Part shown: piece after piece, positions 8,607-18,018 of the stretch
How positions within the stretch are numbered: the first letter of the stretch is position 1
Layout of the letters: the number at the start of each line of letters is the position of its first letter
From: Ruegeria arenilitoris
GTDB taxonomy: Bacteria; Pseudomonadota; Alphaproteobacteria; Rhodobacterales; Rhodobacteraceae
Length of the DNA stretch: 64,000 nucleotides
Reading direction: 5' to 3'
Assembly: GCF_013035425.1 (NCBI RefSeq)
Contig: NZ_WQHX01000011.1
Coordinates: 33,511-97,510, forward strand
Made by a program: the position numbers and the translations under genes
Notes under the pieces: model-generated
Databases searched by the model: none
What the model was told of the DNA's origin: nothing
The model's input: only the letters and a program-made list of their open reading frames with translations

Positions 8607-9722
8607 ATGACCGACACTGCCGAACTCGGTTCTGATCGACCCATTTCAGGCCAGCCGGATTTTAACGCTTATCAAACAACAAGACGCTTTTCGAATTTGG
8701 ATGGTCTTCGGTTTATTTGCATTGCGATGGTTCTGTGGCACCACGCGAATCCATTTCCTGACAGCCAGACTCACATTTTCGGAAGGGGGTTTCTTGGTGT
8801 AGATTTCTTCTTTGTTCTCAGCGGTTTTTTAATCACAACTCTTCTGCTGCGCGAGTCCAAAAGGTACGGCAGGTTTTCACTACGCAATTTTTACTTGCGA
8901 AGAATTATTAGGATTTTTCCGGTTTACTTCTTTGTGGTCACTCTGGTTGGCACATATTATGTCGTGATTAAGGGTCAAACCGGGCTTCTTGGTATTTGGC
9001 CGTTCTATTACTTTTTTCTTTCCAACTTTTTGACCGAGCATATTCCACTGCTGGGGATCACCTGGTCTCTTTCCGTTGAAGAACAATATTATATGATCTG
9101 GCCTCTGGTGTTGCTGATCTTGCCATTTCGATTATTAGTACCTGTTTGCATCGTCTTTGTTGGTCTGAATGTTGCGATCATCAGCGGTCTTTTTCCATTC
9201 GAGCCAATTTCTCTGGGACCTTTGCTGTTCAAGTTACCCAACGCGACCTACGCTCCAATCATTCTTGGTTCACTGTCCGCTGTGGTGCTGCACCGACAAA
9301 AGGGCTTTGAAAAATTGTCTGGCTTCGCAGGCGGATATTACGCGTCGGCTATTGGACTGTTGAGCATCGCGGCACTTATGGTGCTGGCCCCTTACGACTT
9401 GCGGGGCTGGCCCAATCTTTTGATACACATCGCAATGACTTACACGTTAGTTGCACTAGTCGTTCGTGAAAAAAACATTCTATCTGGAATACTGACATTT
9501 CCACCAGTGGCCCGGTTCGGTGTCGTCAGTTACGGAATTTACTTGTATCACCTGATCGCTTTGGATGTCGTTAACCGCATTAGCACAGGCCTTTTCGGCG
9601 GTGTGGACCCTTGGGCGCTCTTAATTGTTTACAGTCTTTTATCCTACTTGATCGCCGAAATCAGTTTCCGAACACTCGAAGCGTATTTTACTCGTTTTCG
9701 TCCCAAAACCTCCGGTGCTTGA
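8607..9722 (+). CDS. Acyltransferase 3 (OafA/YrhL-like) membrane O-acyltransferase
   Basis: A 371-residue integral membrane protein with about ten hydrophobic helices. It carries the acyltransferase-3 signatures: NLDGLRFICIAMVLWHH (catalytic His pair), GRGFLGVDFFFVLSGFLITT, FYLRRIIRIFPVYF and TWSLSVEEQYYMIWP. These proteins add acyl groups to sugars of cell-surface polysaccharide, lipopolysaccharide or peptidoglycan. A TTG at 8583 is an alternative start, but its AAGGA lies too close, so I prefer the ATG at 8607 although its own ribosome site is weak. The gene follows the phosphatase gene at 11-35 nt and is followed by a hairpin at 9726. Confidence 0.85.
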   Translation: MTDTAELGSDRPISGQPDFNAYQTTRRFSNLDGLRFICIAMVLWHHANPFPDSQTHIFGRGFLGVDFFFVLSGFLITTLLLRESKRYGRFSLRNFYLRRIIRIFPVYFFVVTLVGTYYVVIKGQTGLLGIWPFYYFFLSNFLTEHIPLLGITWSLSVEEQYYMIWPLVLLILPFRLLVPVCIVFVGLNVAIISGLFPFEPISLGPLLFKLPNATYAPIILGSLSAVVLHRQKGFEKLSGFAGGYYASAIGLLSIAALMVLAPYDLRGWPNLLIHIAMTYTLVALVVREKNILSGILTFPPVARFGVVSYGIYLYHLIALDVVNRISTGLFGGVDPWALLIVYSLLSYLIAEISFRTLEAYFTRFRPKTSGA

Positions 9723-9725
9723 GAG

Positions 9726-9751
9726 AATAATACCCGTCAGGCGGGTTTATT
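9726..9751 (+). terminator. Probable terminator hairpin after acyltransferase gene
   Basis: Four bases past the stop, AATAA.ACCCG pairs with CGGGT.TTATT around the loop TCAGG, with one bulged T. There is no long T tract beyond the A/T-rich outer stem, so termination strength is uncertain. Confidence 0.5.
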
Positions 9752-9808
9752 ATGTAAGGGCAAATCGTTATGTGCTTGGCCAAAGACCCGCTTCAAGGAG
9801 GTCCTGAA

Positions 9809-10510
9809 ATGGCAAAAAACACTTCGGGTCGCGGTCAACGTGACTTAAAAACCAAGGTCAAAACCGCGCGTGGACGTAAGCTCAGTTCGACCCGGTGGCT
9901 CGAGCGACAATTGAACGACCCCTACGTGAAACGTGCACAGGCCGAAGGCTATCGGGGGCGCGCAGCATTCAAAATTTTAGAATTGGACGAAAAATTCCGA
10001 TTTCTGGTGCCCGGCGCACGCGTGGTTGATTTAGGTTGTGCGCCAGGTGGCTGGTGTCAGGTTGCGGTAAAGCGGGTCAATGCGCTGGGTGAACGGTCCG
10101 GTAAGCGGATTGGAACGGTTTTAGGTATTGACCTGCAAGAGGTGGAACCAATTGCGGGTGCCGAGATTCATCAGCTGGACTTCATGGAGGATGACGCTGA
10201 CAAAAAGGTAAAGGCATGGCTTGGCGGCAAGGCTGATGTGGTTATGTCGGACATGGCAGCTTCCTCGTCGGGACATAAGCAGACGGATCACTTGCGTATT
10301 ATGGCGCTTTGCGAAACAGCAGCCTATTTCGCCTTTGACGTCCTTGAAGAAGGCGGTACTTTTGTAGCAAAAGTCTTGGCCGGCGGAGCGGAAGGCGATC
10401 TGCAAAAGTTGCTGAAACAGAAATTCACTAAAGTAGCTAACGTTAAGCCACCATCTTCCCGATCAGACAGTTCCGAAAAATTTGTTGTCGCAACCGGGTA
10501 TCGAGGATGA
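9809..10510 (+). CDS. rlmE: 23S rRNA (uridine-2'-O)-methyltransferase RlmE
   Basis: A 233-residue FtsJ/RrmJ-family enzyme that methylates U2552 of 23S rRNA in the ribosomal A-loop region. All signatures are present: YRGRAAFKILELDEKF with the catalytic Lys, the SAM motif VVDLGCAPGGWCQVA, DVVMSDMAASSSGHKQTDH with the catalytic Asp, GGTFVAKVL with the second Lys and the closing SSEKFVVATGYRG with Glu. The ATG at 9809 has a strong AAGGAGG at 9795-9801, which settles the start over an ATG 13 codons earlier. The N-terminus has a basic alphaproteobacterial extension. Confidence 0.95.
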   Translation: MAKNTSGRGQRDLKTKVKTARGRKLSSTRWLERQLNDPYVKRAQAEGYRGRAAFKILELDEKFRFLVPGARVVDLGCAPGGWCQVAVKRVNALGERSGKRIGTVLGIDLQEVEPIAGAEIHQLDFMEDDADKKVKAWLGGKADVVMSDMAASSSGHKQTDHLRIMALCETAAYFAFDVLEEGGTFVAKVLAGGAEGDLQKLLKQKFTKVANVKPPSSRSDSSEKFVVATGYRG

Positions 10511-10511
10511 T

Positions 10512-10706
10512 TCAATCCAAGTGAAACTTGCCTGCGGCGATGCGCTGTTCACGCAATGAAGACGAAGCGATGCCCTGCAGTAACAAAGCCTCTCCGTGAT
10601 TCAGATCAATGGGTTTCTTCGCGCGCAGCTTCGCTATGCGCTTGTCCAAACTGTCTTTGCGCGGACCCACTAGGGGTTGAGTTTTGGTCGAAAACCTTTT
10701 GGGCAT
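10512..10706 (-). CDS. Small basic hypothetical protein (64 aa)
   Basis: The product begins MPKRFSTKTQPLVGPRKDSL and is Lys/Arg-rich, with a predicted helix (DSLDKRIAKLRAKK) and no membrane segment. Codon use looks coding-like, with many G/C third positions. The stop lies one base after the end of rlmE on the other strand. No good ribosome site precedes the ATG. I do not recognise a family, and it could be a chance frame. Confidence 0.45.
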   Translation of the reverse strand: MPKRFSTKTQPLVGPRKDSLDKRIAKLRAKKPIDLNHGEALLLQGIASSSLREQRIAAGKFHLD

Positions 10707-10793
10707 GAAACACCGGGGTTACCTAACTGCCGCCAGACACTAAAGGTGAAATTCGCCCGCAAAATGGCACAAATTGGTCTGTGAAGTGCCGAT

Positions 10794-12722
10794 TTACCGC
10801 GCGTACTGATTTGCAAGTTGTTTGAGGTTCGGGTCATTTGGCAGAATTTTTAGGGCCTCATCCAGCGTCTGGATCGCGGCCTGCGGTCCGCGATTGATAT
10901 GAGCCAACTGTACCAACATCGGCCAGGCTTCGGCTCGCTGGGGATCCAATCGGACTACCTCGCGAAACGCGCCTTCAGCTGCCTGGGAATTTCGAAGCGA
11001 CAACGCCAGCCCCCCAAGAACCAGATGAGTTTCCGGAAAATCCAACCTATTTGACATGGTCTTCTGCCAGTCCGCCATCGACTTTTGTACAACAACCTGT
11101 TGCGCAGGCGACAATGCTCCTGCGGGGATCAACAAGAACTCCTTGGCGGTCGTTAAACGTACGTTGCGCAGCGGATCCGAAAGCAACGGTTCAAGACGTT
11201 CAATTCGGTCGGTCAACGTCGCTTCGCGTTGCAAGGCAACCGCATTTGCCCGTATCAAGGGGTCAGGGTCGGAAAGGCTCTCAGCGGTAGCCGCAGCTAT
11301 TTCAGCTGATCCGAAAGCTTGCAGCAGATAAAGGGCGGTAGCGCGTACAATCCCTGCGTTTTGAGGGTCATTTGCTATTTCCAATAGTATTTCGGGGTCC
11401 TGTAACTGTCCAGTTGCAGCATCGTCAAACGCGCTACCAAAATGCGTCGCGCGCCGGGTTGATGCCGGATACCATGTTTCGATATTTGCAGCGGCCCAGC
11501 GTTGATCTTTATCTTGGTGACAATCTGTGCACGCGTCAGGCCCTAACTCCAGATCGGGGCGTGGAATTCGGAAACTGTGGTCGCGACGCCAATCGTTGCC
11601 CATATAAACCCGTTCGATCATGTGACAACTCTTGCATTGCGCCCCATCCGAGCCATCCTCGTGATGGTGGTGTTCGGGTGCATCGTAGGTTTTGCGTATC
11701 AGAGAGGGAAATTTCGGATTTCCGGCTGGCGAATGGCATTGTGTACAAATGCCGTTGCCTTCTGCAACGAGGTTCGCACTGTGGGGATTGTGGCAATCCA
11801 TACAGCCGACACCCTTGTCATACATTCGCGACTGTAGGAACGAGCCGTAAACATATACTTCGTCAAGAATTTGCCCATCCGAGTGATAAAGGCCCGGTCT
11901 CAGTACCGCCAGATTATAAGCATCGTGATAAGGTGTACCCGGCAACGGATTTCCGTCCTCCAGGGCCTCGCGTCGCGAATGGCAACCAGCGCATTGCTGA
12001 ATTTCGGCTTCGGTGTCACCTATTCCCCAATTAATCGGAAACCCAAACTCGCTCAGGCTTTCATTTACAGCCTTACCGTTCGTCCACTCAATGTGCGCTG
12101 AGCCTGGTCCATGACACGCCTCGCACCCGACCCCGATTTCGGAGTGAACCGACGCATAGCTTCTGGAGACAGGATCATAGTTTTTTACGAATCCTGTTGC
12201 ATGACATTCCGCGCAGCGAGTGTTCCAGTTCTTATAAGGCCCCGACCAATGCAATCCATCATCCGGCGGTAGGTCCTGATCGGGATAAAGGTGAAACCAA
12301 CGACCTGCATCAGTATCCCATACGACATCGAAGCTTTGTAAACGCCCAGGTTCGGTCTCAAAAAGATATTGTTGCAAAGGTTCGATACCAACTACGGAAT
12401 GAACCGAATACTCTGTCGTCATACCGTCTTTTTCAGTCACGGTCGCAACCGGCGCTCCGTCCTTATTGGAAAACAAAACAGACATGCCGTCATCTTCATA
12501 ACTCGTGTCATTGAAATCTGCTTGAATTGAACCTTCAGAAACCTCAGTCCAAGCCAAGGCATGGTGTGAAGCTTTCCAGCTGTCCGCAATGTCCTTATGG
12601 CAGTCTACGCATGCCTCGGACCCGATATAACTTTGCGCCATAACTGCCTGTGGCAAAGGGAAAAATGAGGCCAGAAATATAACAGCCAACCACGGAATGC
12701 AGCTTGTGCGGGAACCGATCAC
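10794..12722 (-). CDS. Exported multiheme cytochrome c with HEAT-like and TPR C-terminus (8 CxxCH)
   Basis: A 642-residue secreted protein. A signal peptide (MIGSRTSCIPWLAVIFLASF then cleavage after VMAQ) leads into a cytochrome c554-like region with eight heme-attachment motifs: CVDCH (38-42), CAECH, CEACH, CAGCH, CMDCH, CTQCH, CKSCH and CTDCH. A helical HEAT-like stretch (from about residue 440: LLEIANDPQNAGIVRATALY, then DPLIRANAV) and a TPR-like end (AEGAFREVVRLDPQRAEAW) follow. It should sit in the periplasm as an electron carrier or redox enzyme with a protein-contact tail. The substrate is not readable; a nitrogen- or sulfur-oxide role is only a possibility. It overlaps the YihY gene by 4 nt. 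Confidence 0.85.
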   Translation of the reverse strand: MIGSRTSCIPWLAVIFLASFFPLPQAVMAQSYIGSEACVDCHKDIADSWKASHHALAWTEVSEGSIQADFNDTSYEDDGMSVLFSNKDGAPVATVTEKDGMTTEYSVHSVVGIEPLQQYLFETEPGRLQSFDVVWDTDAGRWFHLYPDQDLPPDDGLHWSGPYKNWNTRCAECHATGFVKNYDPVSRSYASVHSEIGVGCEACHGPGSAHIEWTNGKAVNESLSEFGFPINWGIGDTEAEIQQCAGCHSRREALEDGNPLPGTPYHDAYNLAVLRPGLYHSDGQILDEVYVYGSFLQSRMYDKGVGCMDCHNPHSANLVAEGNGICTQCHSPAGNPKFPSLIRKTYDAPEHHHHEDGSDGAQCKSCHMIERVYMGNDWRRDHSFRIPRPDLELGPDACTDCHQDKDQRWAAANIETWYPASTRRATHFGSAFDDAATGQLQDPEILLEIANDPQNAGIVRATALYLLQAFGSAEIAAATAESLSDPDPLIRANAVALQREATLTDRIERLEPLLSDPLRNVRLTTAKEFLLIPAGALSPAQQVVVQKSMADWQKTMSNRLDFPETHLVLGGLALSLRNSQAAEGAFREVVRLDPQRAEAWPMLVQLAHINRGPQAAIQTLDEALKILPNDPNLKQLANQYAR

Positions 12723-13588
12723 CCGTTTCCCTCCGAACTTGAGACACTTTCAAGATCAATGAGAGCACCATTGTACTCGGCTCCAAGGATCAACATTGCA
12801 GAACACAAATAAAGAAAGATCAATGCAGCCATGGCCCCCGCCAACCCTGCGTAGGTCGCACTATATGTCGCGAATTGAGCTATGTAGACGGAAAAACCCC
12901 AGCCGCCCGCTGCCCAAAGCGCGAGGGTTAAAATGACCCCAGGTATTATCTGTGACAGCCTGTGTCGTCGTGTCGGAAGTATCAGATGCGCAAGAATTAC
13001 AGTGCCCGCAGGAACTGCCACGGTAAAGGTCCAACGCAAACGGTCAACAGACAGCCAGCCGCCCACGTCAAAGGCAGTATTTTCTGAGACAAGTCTTGTG
13101 TAGACGGGCAGTACTACTTCGACCGCTGCGATAGCGAGAATTGCGGCACCGCCGATGATGACCAAGGCAAAGCACATTAATCGTGCCTTCCAAAACGGCC
13201 AGGTATCCTGATCATGATAGGCTTGCGTCATGGCTTTGCGTACTGCAGCCACACCGTTTGAGGCAAAATATACTGCCAGCAATCCCCCAATCGTAATTAC
13301 TCCGGATCCTGAGTTTTCTAACACCGCGCGTAATTCCCGCACAATTGGATCTGCAACATCACTGGGCCAAGCGCCGAAAATTAATTCGATCAGTTCGTCG
13401 GTGACATAGCCCTGCGACAATGCTCCCGCCAAGGCAACAGTGAAAAGCACAAAGGGAAAAAGCGCCATCATCAGAGACATGGCAACGTGGCTGCTCATGA
13501 CAAAACCATCCTTGTTGCCGAACCTCCGCAAAGCTAGGAACAGAGCGCCAACAAAACGGTTTTTTTCAAGAATCGCTATAGGTTTCAT
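12719..13588 (-). CDS. YihY/BrkB-family inner membrane protein
   Basis: A 289-residue protein with about six membrane helices. It matches the YihY/virulence factor BrkB family in VAMSLMMALFPFVLF (first helix), ITIGGLLAVYFASNGV near residue 105, and the closing helix GLAGAMAALIFLYLCSAMLILGAEYNG. The family was once wrongly named RNase BN; its function is not firmly known, with transport suggested. Its stop overlaps the start of the cytochrome gene by ATGA, so the two are translated together. I could not see a functional link beyond that. Confidence 0.88.
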   Translation of the reverse strand: MKPIAILEKNRFVGALFLALRRFGNKDGFVMSSHVAMSLMMALFPFVLFTVALAGALSQGYVTDELIELIFGAWPSDVADPIVRELRAVLENSGSGVITIGGLLAVYFASNGVAAVRKAMTQAYHDQDTWPFWKARLMCFALVIIGGAAILAIAAVEVVLPVYTRLVSENTAFDVGGWLSVDRLRWTFTVAVPAGTVILAHLILPTRRHRLSQIIPGVILTLALWAAGGWGFSVYIAQFATYSATYAGLAGAMAALIFLYLCSAMLILGAEYNGALIDLESVSSSEGNG

Positions 13589-13758
13589 TCGTCGACCCTA
13601 CCCGTCCTTTGCTTCTGGCAGAACCACATTTGCCAATTCGCCAGTTAATTTCCGCGCATAACTGACTGACCGGATTGCACAAAGCCCTGATCCCGTGCAG
13701 GATCGCGACAAGTATCGTCGGACCGTGACACCCCGGCGACAATGATCAGGACCAAGGC

Positions 13759-14844
13759 ATGCCGTCCGAACCGCAAAACAAACCTGCCAAACCTCGCCTC
13801 AAATTGTCGGCGACGCGCGATATCACGATCGTAGCGACATTGGTCGTCTTGGGACTTTACGCCGGAGCCAAATTCCTGATCCCACTGACCATGGCTCTTT
13901 TGGTCAATGTCCTTATTATCGCCCTCAGCGATCGGGTTGTTTCGTTGACCCGGCTGCCAGTTTGGCTTGCAAACATAGCCGGGGTCACCGTGGTTCTAGC
14001 CGGTTTGTTTACGATCATGTACGTACTAGGCAGTCAGGCCACGCAATTTGCCAGATCCATAAACACCTACGAAAACCAGTTTGATGGCGCTGTGAATCGT
14101 ATCACTGGTCTGGTGGGGAATGATGTTACCTCATTTATTCGTGACAACCTGATCAGTATCGACATGTCCTATGTCGCAAGGTTACTGCTGGGCAGCGCAA
14201 CCTCACTGCTAAATCAGTTTTTCTTGATTAGCCTCTATGTTGCTTTTCTGATGGCAGAGCGGCTGGCATTTCGCAAAAAGATACAACTGGCTGCGGGAAA
14301 TCCGCAATTGGGGGCCGAATTAGCAACCGTTCTGGACGCTATCTCTTTCAGCTTGCAAAGATATGTGGGTGTAAAGACTTTTATCAGCCTGGTAACCGCT
14401 TCGATCAGTTACACGGTCTTTCGGGTTCTTGGCCTAGAATACGCCGAAACATGGGCCGTTTTGACCTTTGCGCTGAATTTCATCCCGTCCATCGGATCGA
14501 TTATCGCCGTGTTTTTCCCTGCTATGATCGCACTGGTTCAGTTCGAAACTATTGGTCCGTTTCTGATCATCGTTTTGGGATGTGGGACAATTCAGTTTTT
14601 AATTGGCAATTTCCTGGATCCCGCAATGTTGGGTCGCTCACTCAACATGTCGACTTTTCTTGTAGTACTGGCCCTGACATTCTGGACCACCGTCTGGGGC
14701 CTTATAGGTGCGTTTCTCAGTGTGCCGCTGACCGTCTGCATACTTATCATCTTCAGCCATATTCCCGCGCTAAGGCCGGTTGCCATTCTGATGTCGCTGG
14801 ACGGAAGGCTGGGCGACACCGAGCCTGCAACAGACGTGCGATAA
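13759..14844 (+). CDS. AI-2E family transporter (PerM/UPF0118)
   Basis: A 361-residue membrane protein with seven to eight helices in the usual order: two helices after the cytoplasmic start (TIVATLVVLGLYAGAKFLIP), a long soluble loop (residues 90-145, with ATQFARSINTYENQFDGAVN), and a four-helix C-terminal block with AVLTFALNFIPSIGSIIAVF and the conserved GNFLDPAMLG. Family members export autoinducer-2 or small ions; the role here is open. The next gene starts 3 nt after its stop. Confidence 0.88.
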   Translation: MPSEPQNKPAKPRLKLSATRDITIVATLVVLGLYAGAKFLIPLTMALLVNVLIIALSDRVVSLTRLPVWLANIAGVTVVLAGLFTIMYVLGSQATQFARSINTYENQFDGAVNRITGLVGNDVTSFIRDNLISIDMSYVARLLLGSATSLLNQFFLISLYVAFLMAERLAFRKKIQLAAGNPQLGAELATVLDAISFSLQRYVGVKTFISLVTASISYTVFRVLGLEYAETWAVLTFALNFIPSIGSIIAVFFPAMIALVQFETIGPFLIIVLGCGTIQFLIGNFLDPAMLGRSLNMSTFLVVLALTFWTTVWGLIGAFLSVPLTVCILIIFSHIPALRPVAILMSLDGRLGDTEPATDVR

Positions 14845-14847
14845 GCC

Positions 14848-15960
14848 ATGCAGAACCCTGTCTTTTTAGGGTCCGAAATATATCGCCATTCTACATATGG
14901 TTCCAAACATCCTCTGGCGATTCCGCGGGTGTCTACTGTAATTGACATTTGCCGTGCACTTGGTTGGCTAAACTCAGAAAATTACAGGATCAGCCCTTGT
15001 GCAAAACCTGACGCTTTGCACGCGTTCCATACGCCAGACTACATTGAGATCCTGCAAACGGCAGAAAAGTCTCAAGTTGTCACTGACACTGAGCGTGAAA
15101 AATATGCGCTGGGCACCTTGTCGAACCCGGTGTTTCCAGAAATGTATCGGCGTCCCGCAACGGCGGCAGGCGGATCTATGTTGGGTGCCGAATTGATCCG
15201 AGATGGCGGCATCGTGTTCAATCCGGCCGGAGGTACACATCACGGATTACCAAGCCGTGCCAATGGCTTCTGCTACCTAAATGATCCAGTTCTTGCCATT
15301 TTGACGTTATTAAGAATGGGCATGGGTCGCGTCGTTTATGTCGATATCGACGCGCATCATTGCGATGGTGTCGAATCCGCTTTTCAAGGCTCGGACAAGG
15401 TCCGGATGATTTCTGTGCACGAAGCGCGCAGATGGCCGTTTACTGGACTGCTAAACAATCACGCCGGTGGCGCTGCGTGGAACTTGCCGGTGGCAAAGGG
15501 CCTAAACGATGACGAATTTAGCGTCATCTTGGACCAATTGATCCTACCAACGACCGAGGCGTTTCGTCCTCAGGCAATTGTTCTCCAGTGCGGCGCAGAT
15601 GCTGTCGCCGAGGACCCTCTGTCGCGCCTTGCTTTATCCAATAATTCTCATTGGCGCACTATTGTGCAATTGCGCGATCTTGCTCCCCGACTTCTGGTTC
15701 TGGGCGGAGGCGGGTATAACCCTTGGTCCGTTGCACGGTTGTGGAGCGGAGTGTGGGCAATGTTGAACGGCTTTGAAATCCCTGCGCTTTTGGATGCCCA
15801 ATCACAACAAATTCTGAGTAGTTTGAATTGGAACCGAGCAGCAGGTCGGAAACCGCCGCTGCATTGGTTTCAGACTCTTAGAGATGCACCAAATCATGGG
15901 GCAATTCGGCAGGAATTACTGAGCGATCTCCGCCAACTTGCGGTTCGGACTTCGCGGTAG
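14848..15960 (+). CDS. Histone deacetylase-family (AcuC-like) deacetylase
   Basis: A 370-residue zinc deacetylase of the arginase/HDAC fold. The active site is complete: GGTHHGLPSRANGFCYLND, the zinc ligands in VYVDIDAHHCDGVE (Asp, His), the distal Asp in CGADAVAEDP, and GGGGYNP with the catalytic Tyr. Bacterial relatives deacetylate acetyl-CoA synthetase lysines (AcuC), acetylated polyamines or other small molecules; the exact substrate is not set by sequence. It starts 3 nt after the AI-2E permease gene and so shares its transcript, which hints at a small-molecule rather than a chromatin-like role. Confidence 0.9.
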   Translation: MQNPVFLGSEIYRHSTYGSKHPLAIPRVSTVIDICRALGWLNSENYRISPCAKPDALHAFHTPDYIEILQTAEKSQVVTDTEREKYALGTLSNPVFPEMYRRPATAAGGSMLGAELIRDGGIVFNPAGGTHHGLPSRANGFCYLNDPVLAILTLLRMGMGRVVYVDIDAHHCDGVESAFQGSDKVRMISVHEARRWPFTGLLNNHAGGAAWNLPVAKGLNDDEFSVILDQLILPTTEAFRPQAIVLQCGADAVAEDPLSRLALSNNSHWRTIVQLRDLAPRLLVLGGGGYNPWSVARLWSGVWAMLNGFEIPALLDAQSQQILSSLNWNRAAGRKPPLHWFQTLRDAPNHGAIRQELLSDLRQLAVRTSR

Positions 15961-16073
15961 ATCGATTCGCTAAAGCCTGCTAACCTGCCGACATTACAAA
16001 ACTTTTCATCCCGCCAGGATCATGGCTGACGAACTCGCTATTTCACAGAAGTTGGCGGAGCGTGGACACCAAA

Positions 16074-17051
16074 ATGAATGCACACAATCAGATAAATGAC
16101 TTAAAAGCCCGAATGGGGCGGGACATTATCGGTCAAACCGATGTGATCGACCGGTTGCTCATCGGGATGCTGGCCAATGGAAACCTTTTAATTGAAGGCT
16201 TGCCCGGGCTCGCGAAGACCCGCGCAGTCAAGGCGATGGCGCGTAATCTAGATGCAAAGTTCAGCCGTATTCAGTTCACCCCTGACCTGTTGCCGTCTGA
16301 CGTAACCGGGACAGAAGTGTATCAGCAAACAGATCAGGGTGGTACTTTTCGGTTCGAACCAGGGCCGATATTCGCGAACATCGTGCTTGCCGATGAAATC
16401 AATCGGGCACCTGCCAAAGTTCAGGCAGCCTTGTTGGAGGCGATGGAGGAGCGGCAAGTTACCGTCTCTGGCACCACGCATAAGATGGAACCTCTGTTTA
16501 TCGTGATGGCGACTCAGAACCCAATCGAGCAGGAAGGTACTTATCCCCTGCCCGAGGCCCAGATGGACCGCTTCCTAATGCATGTGCAGATTACCTATCC
16601 GCCGGTTCAGGATGAGGTCGAGGTTATACGTTTGGTCCGCGGCGAAGAAATCGCGGCCGGAGCTGGAACACCATCCGAAACGCCGTCTCCGATACCGCAG
16701 AGTATCGTTTTTGAGGCCCGATCCGAAATTGGGAATATTCACGTTTCTGATGCTATGGACCGTTACATGGCGGATTTAGTACAAGCCACTCGGACGCCTG
16801 AAAACCTGAGTTCTGAACTTGCCAGTTGGATCGAAATTGGCGCCAGCCCGCGCGCTTCGTTGGCGTTGGACAAATGCGGTCGAGCGCACGCCTGGATGAA
16901 CCAGCGCGATTATGTTGATCCCGCAGATATACGCGCGATAGCACACGATGTGTTCCGCCATCGCATAACGTTGAGTTTTGAAGCGCAAGGAAATGCGAAG
17001 TCTGCAGACGACGTAATCGCAGAAATTCTTCGCCTTGTGGCGTTGCCCTGA
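16074..17051 (+). CDS. MoxR-type AAA ATPase
   Basis: A 325-residue MoxR ATPase that heads a six-gene MoxR/VWA operon. Walker A EGLPGLAKTR is at 41-50, Walker B IVLADEINRAPAKVQAALLE near 103, sensor 1 IVMATQNPIEQEGTYPLPEA near 145 and the sensor 2 region ASPRASLALDKCGRAH near 260. MoxR proteins act as chaperone-like ATPases that mature or insert partners, often together with VWA proteins. A GTG 12 nt earlier is the other possible start; spacing of the GGAG site does not decide clearly. The following gene starts 19 nt after the stop. Confidence 0.92.
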   Translation: MNAHNQINDLKARMGRDIIGQTDVIDRLLIGMLANGNLLIEGLPGLAKTRAVKAMARNLDAKFSRIQFTPDLLPSDVTGTEVYQQTDQGGTFRFEPGPIFANIVLADEINRAPAKVQAALLEAMEERQVTVSGTTHKMEPLFIVMATQNPIEQEGTYPLPEAQMDRFLMHVQITYPPVQDEVEVIRLVRGEEIAAGAGTPSETPSPIPQSIVFEARSEIGNIHVSDAMDRYMADLVQATRTPENLSSELASWIEIGASPRASLALDKCGRAHAWMNQRDYVDPADIRAIAHDVFRHRITLSFEAQGNAKSADDVIAEILRLVALP

Positions 17052-17070
17052 CGACCGAGGAAAAAGCCGC

Positions 17071-18018
17071 GTGTCCAAGACCGCCGTATATCCGAATGAT
17101 CCGCGCATCCATGTCGATGGGCCCCACCTGCTGCGGCTTGGTCTAAACTCGGGCGCGATCAGCCTTTTGCCGCGACAGCCAGCCCGATCAATTTTGAATG
17201 GCCGTCATGCCTCGCGTTTGCGCGGGCGAGGATTGAATTTCGAAGAGGTGCGTAATTATCTGCCGGGCGATGACATTCGAACCATTGATTGGAAAGTTAC
17301 CGCCCGAACGGGCGAACCCCATGTCAGGGTCTACACCGAAGAACGCGACCGCCCTGCTCTTTTGCTGGTAGATCAAAGGGTTTCGATGTTTTTTGGAACT
17401 GAATCATTCATGAAATCGGTCATAGCCGCGGAAGCGGCCGCAATAATCGCGCATCGCGTGCTTGGTCAGGGGGATCGGGTCGGCGGTATTGTTTTCGGCG
17501 ATACCGATCTGGCGGAACACCGACCACAACGCCGCGCTGCTGCACTGACCCGGTTCCTTTCGTCTGTCGGCGCTTTGAACTCAATGTTGAATGCGTCCAT
17601 GCAGCCTGAACCAACGGTCACTTTGAACAACGTTCTTACTCAGGCGATACGAATTGCGCACAATAACACTATCATCTGCGTGTTTTCCGACTTCGATGGA
17701 TTGGACACAGCTTCGGAAGGATTGATACGGAGGTTGGCGGCATCCAACGACCTGATACTGTTTAATATTTCCGACCCTAGTTCCAAGGCGCTAAAGCCCG
17801 ATCTAAAGCTGACGGTTTCTGATGGCAATCAGCAGATTGAGCTCGACAGTTCCAATCCTGAACTATCCATTCGCATTAGTGCCGCGATGGAGGATCGCCT
17901 GGACCAACTTCAACTCTGGTCGCGCAGATATGGATTTTCGATCGTTCCGCTGACTACGGCTGAACCGACCCTCAAACAACTTCTAAAGCTCTTTGGCCAT
18001 CAAGGAGGTCAGCAATGA
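17071..18018 (+). CDS. DUF58 domain protein (VWA-like)
   Basis: A 315-residue soluble protein whose SRLRGRGLNFEEVRNYLPGD and IRTIDWKVTARTGEPHV are diagnostic of DUF58, followed by a degenerate von Willebrand A fold (ALLLVDQRVSMFFGT). DUF58 proteins nearly always pair with MoxR ATPases, as here. The GTG start at 17071 has GAGGA 8 nt upstream and leaves the MoxR stop 19 nt behind; a longer frame starting inside moxR is rejected. Its stop overlaps the start of the DUF4381 gene by 4 nt. Confidence 0.9.
   Translation: MSKTAVYPNDPRIHVDGPHLLRLGLNSGAISLLPRQPARSILNGRHASRLRGRGLNFEEVRNYLPGDDIRTIDWKVTARTGEPHVRVYTEERDRPALLLVDQRVSMFFGTESFMKSVIAAEAAAIIAHRVLGQGDRVGGIVFGDTDLAEHRPQRRAAALTRFLSSVGALNSMLNASMQPEPTVTLNNVLTQAIRIAHNNTIICVFSDFDGLDTASEGLIRRLAASNDLILFNISDPSSKALKPDLKLTVSDGNQQIELDSSNPELSIRISAAMEDRLDQLQLWSRRYGFSIVPLTTAEPTLKQLLKLFGHQGGQQ

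Noticed and set aside
11372..12034. Plus-strand frame of 220 codons
   Set aside because: It lies antisense inside the multiheme cytochrome gene, whose CxxCH motifs, signal peptide and operon overlap are clear.
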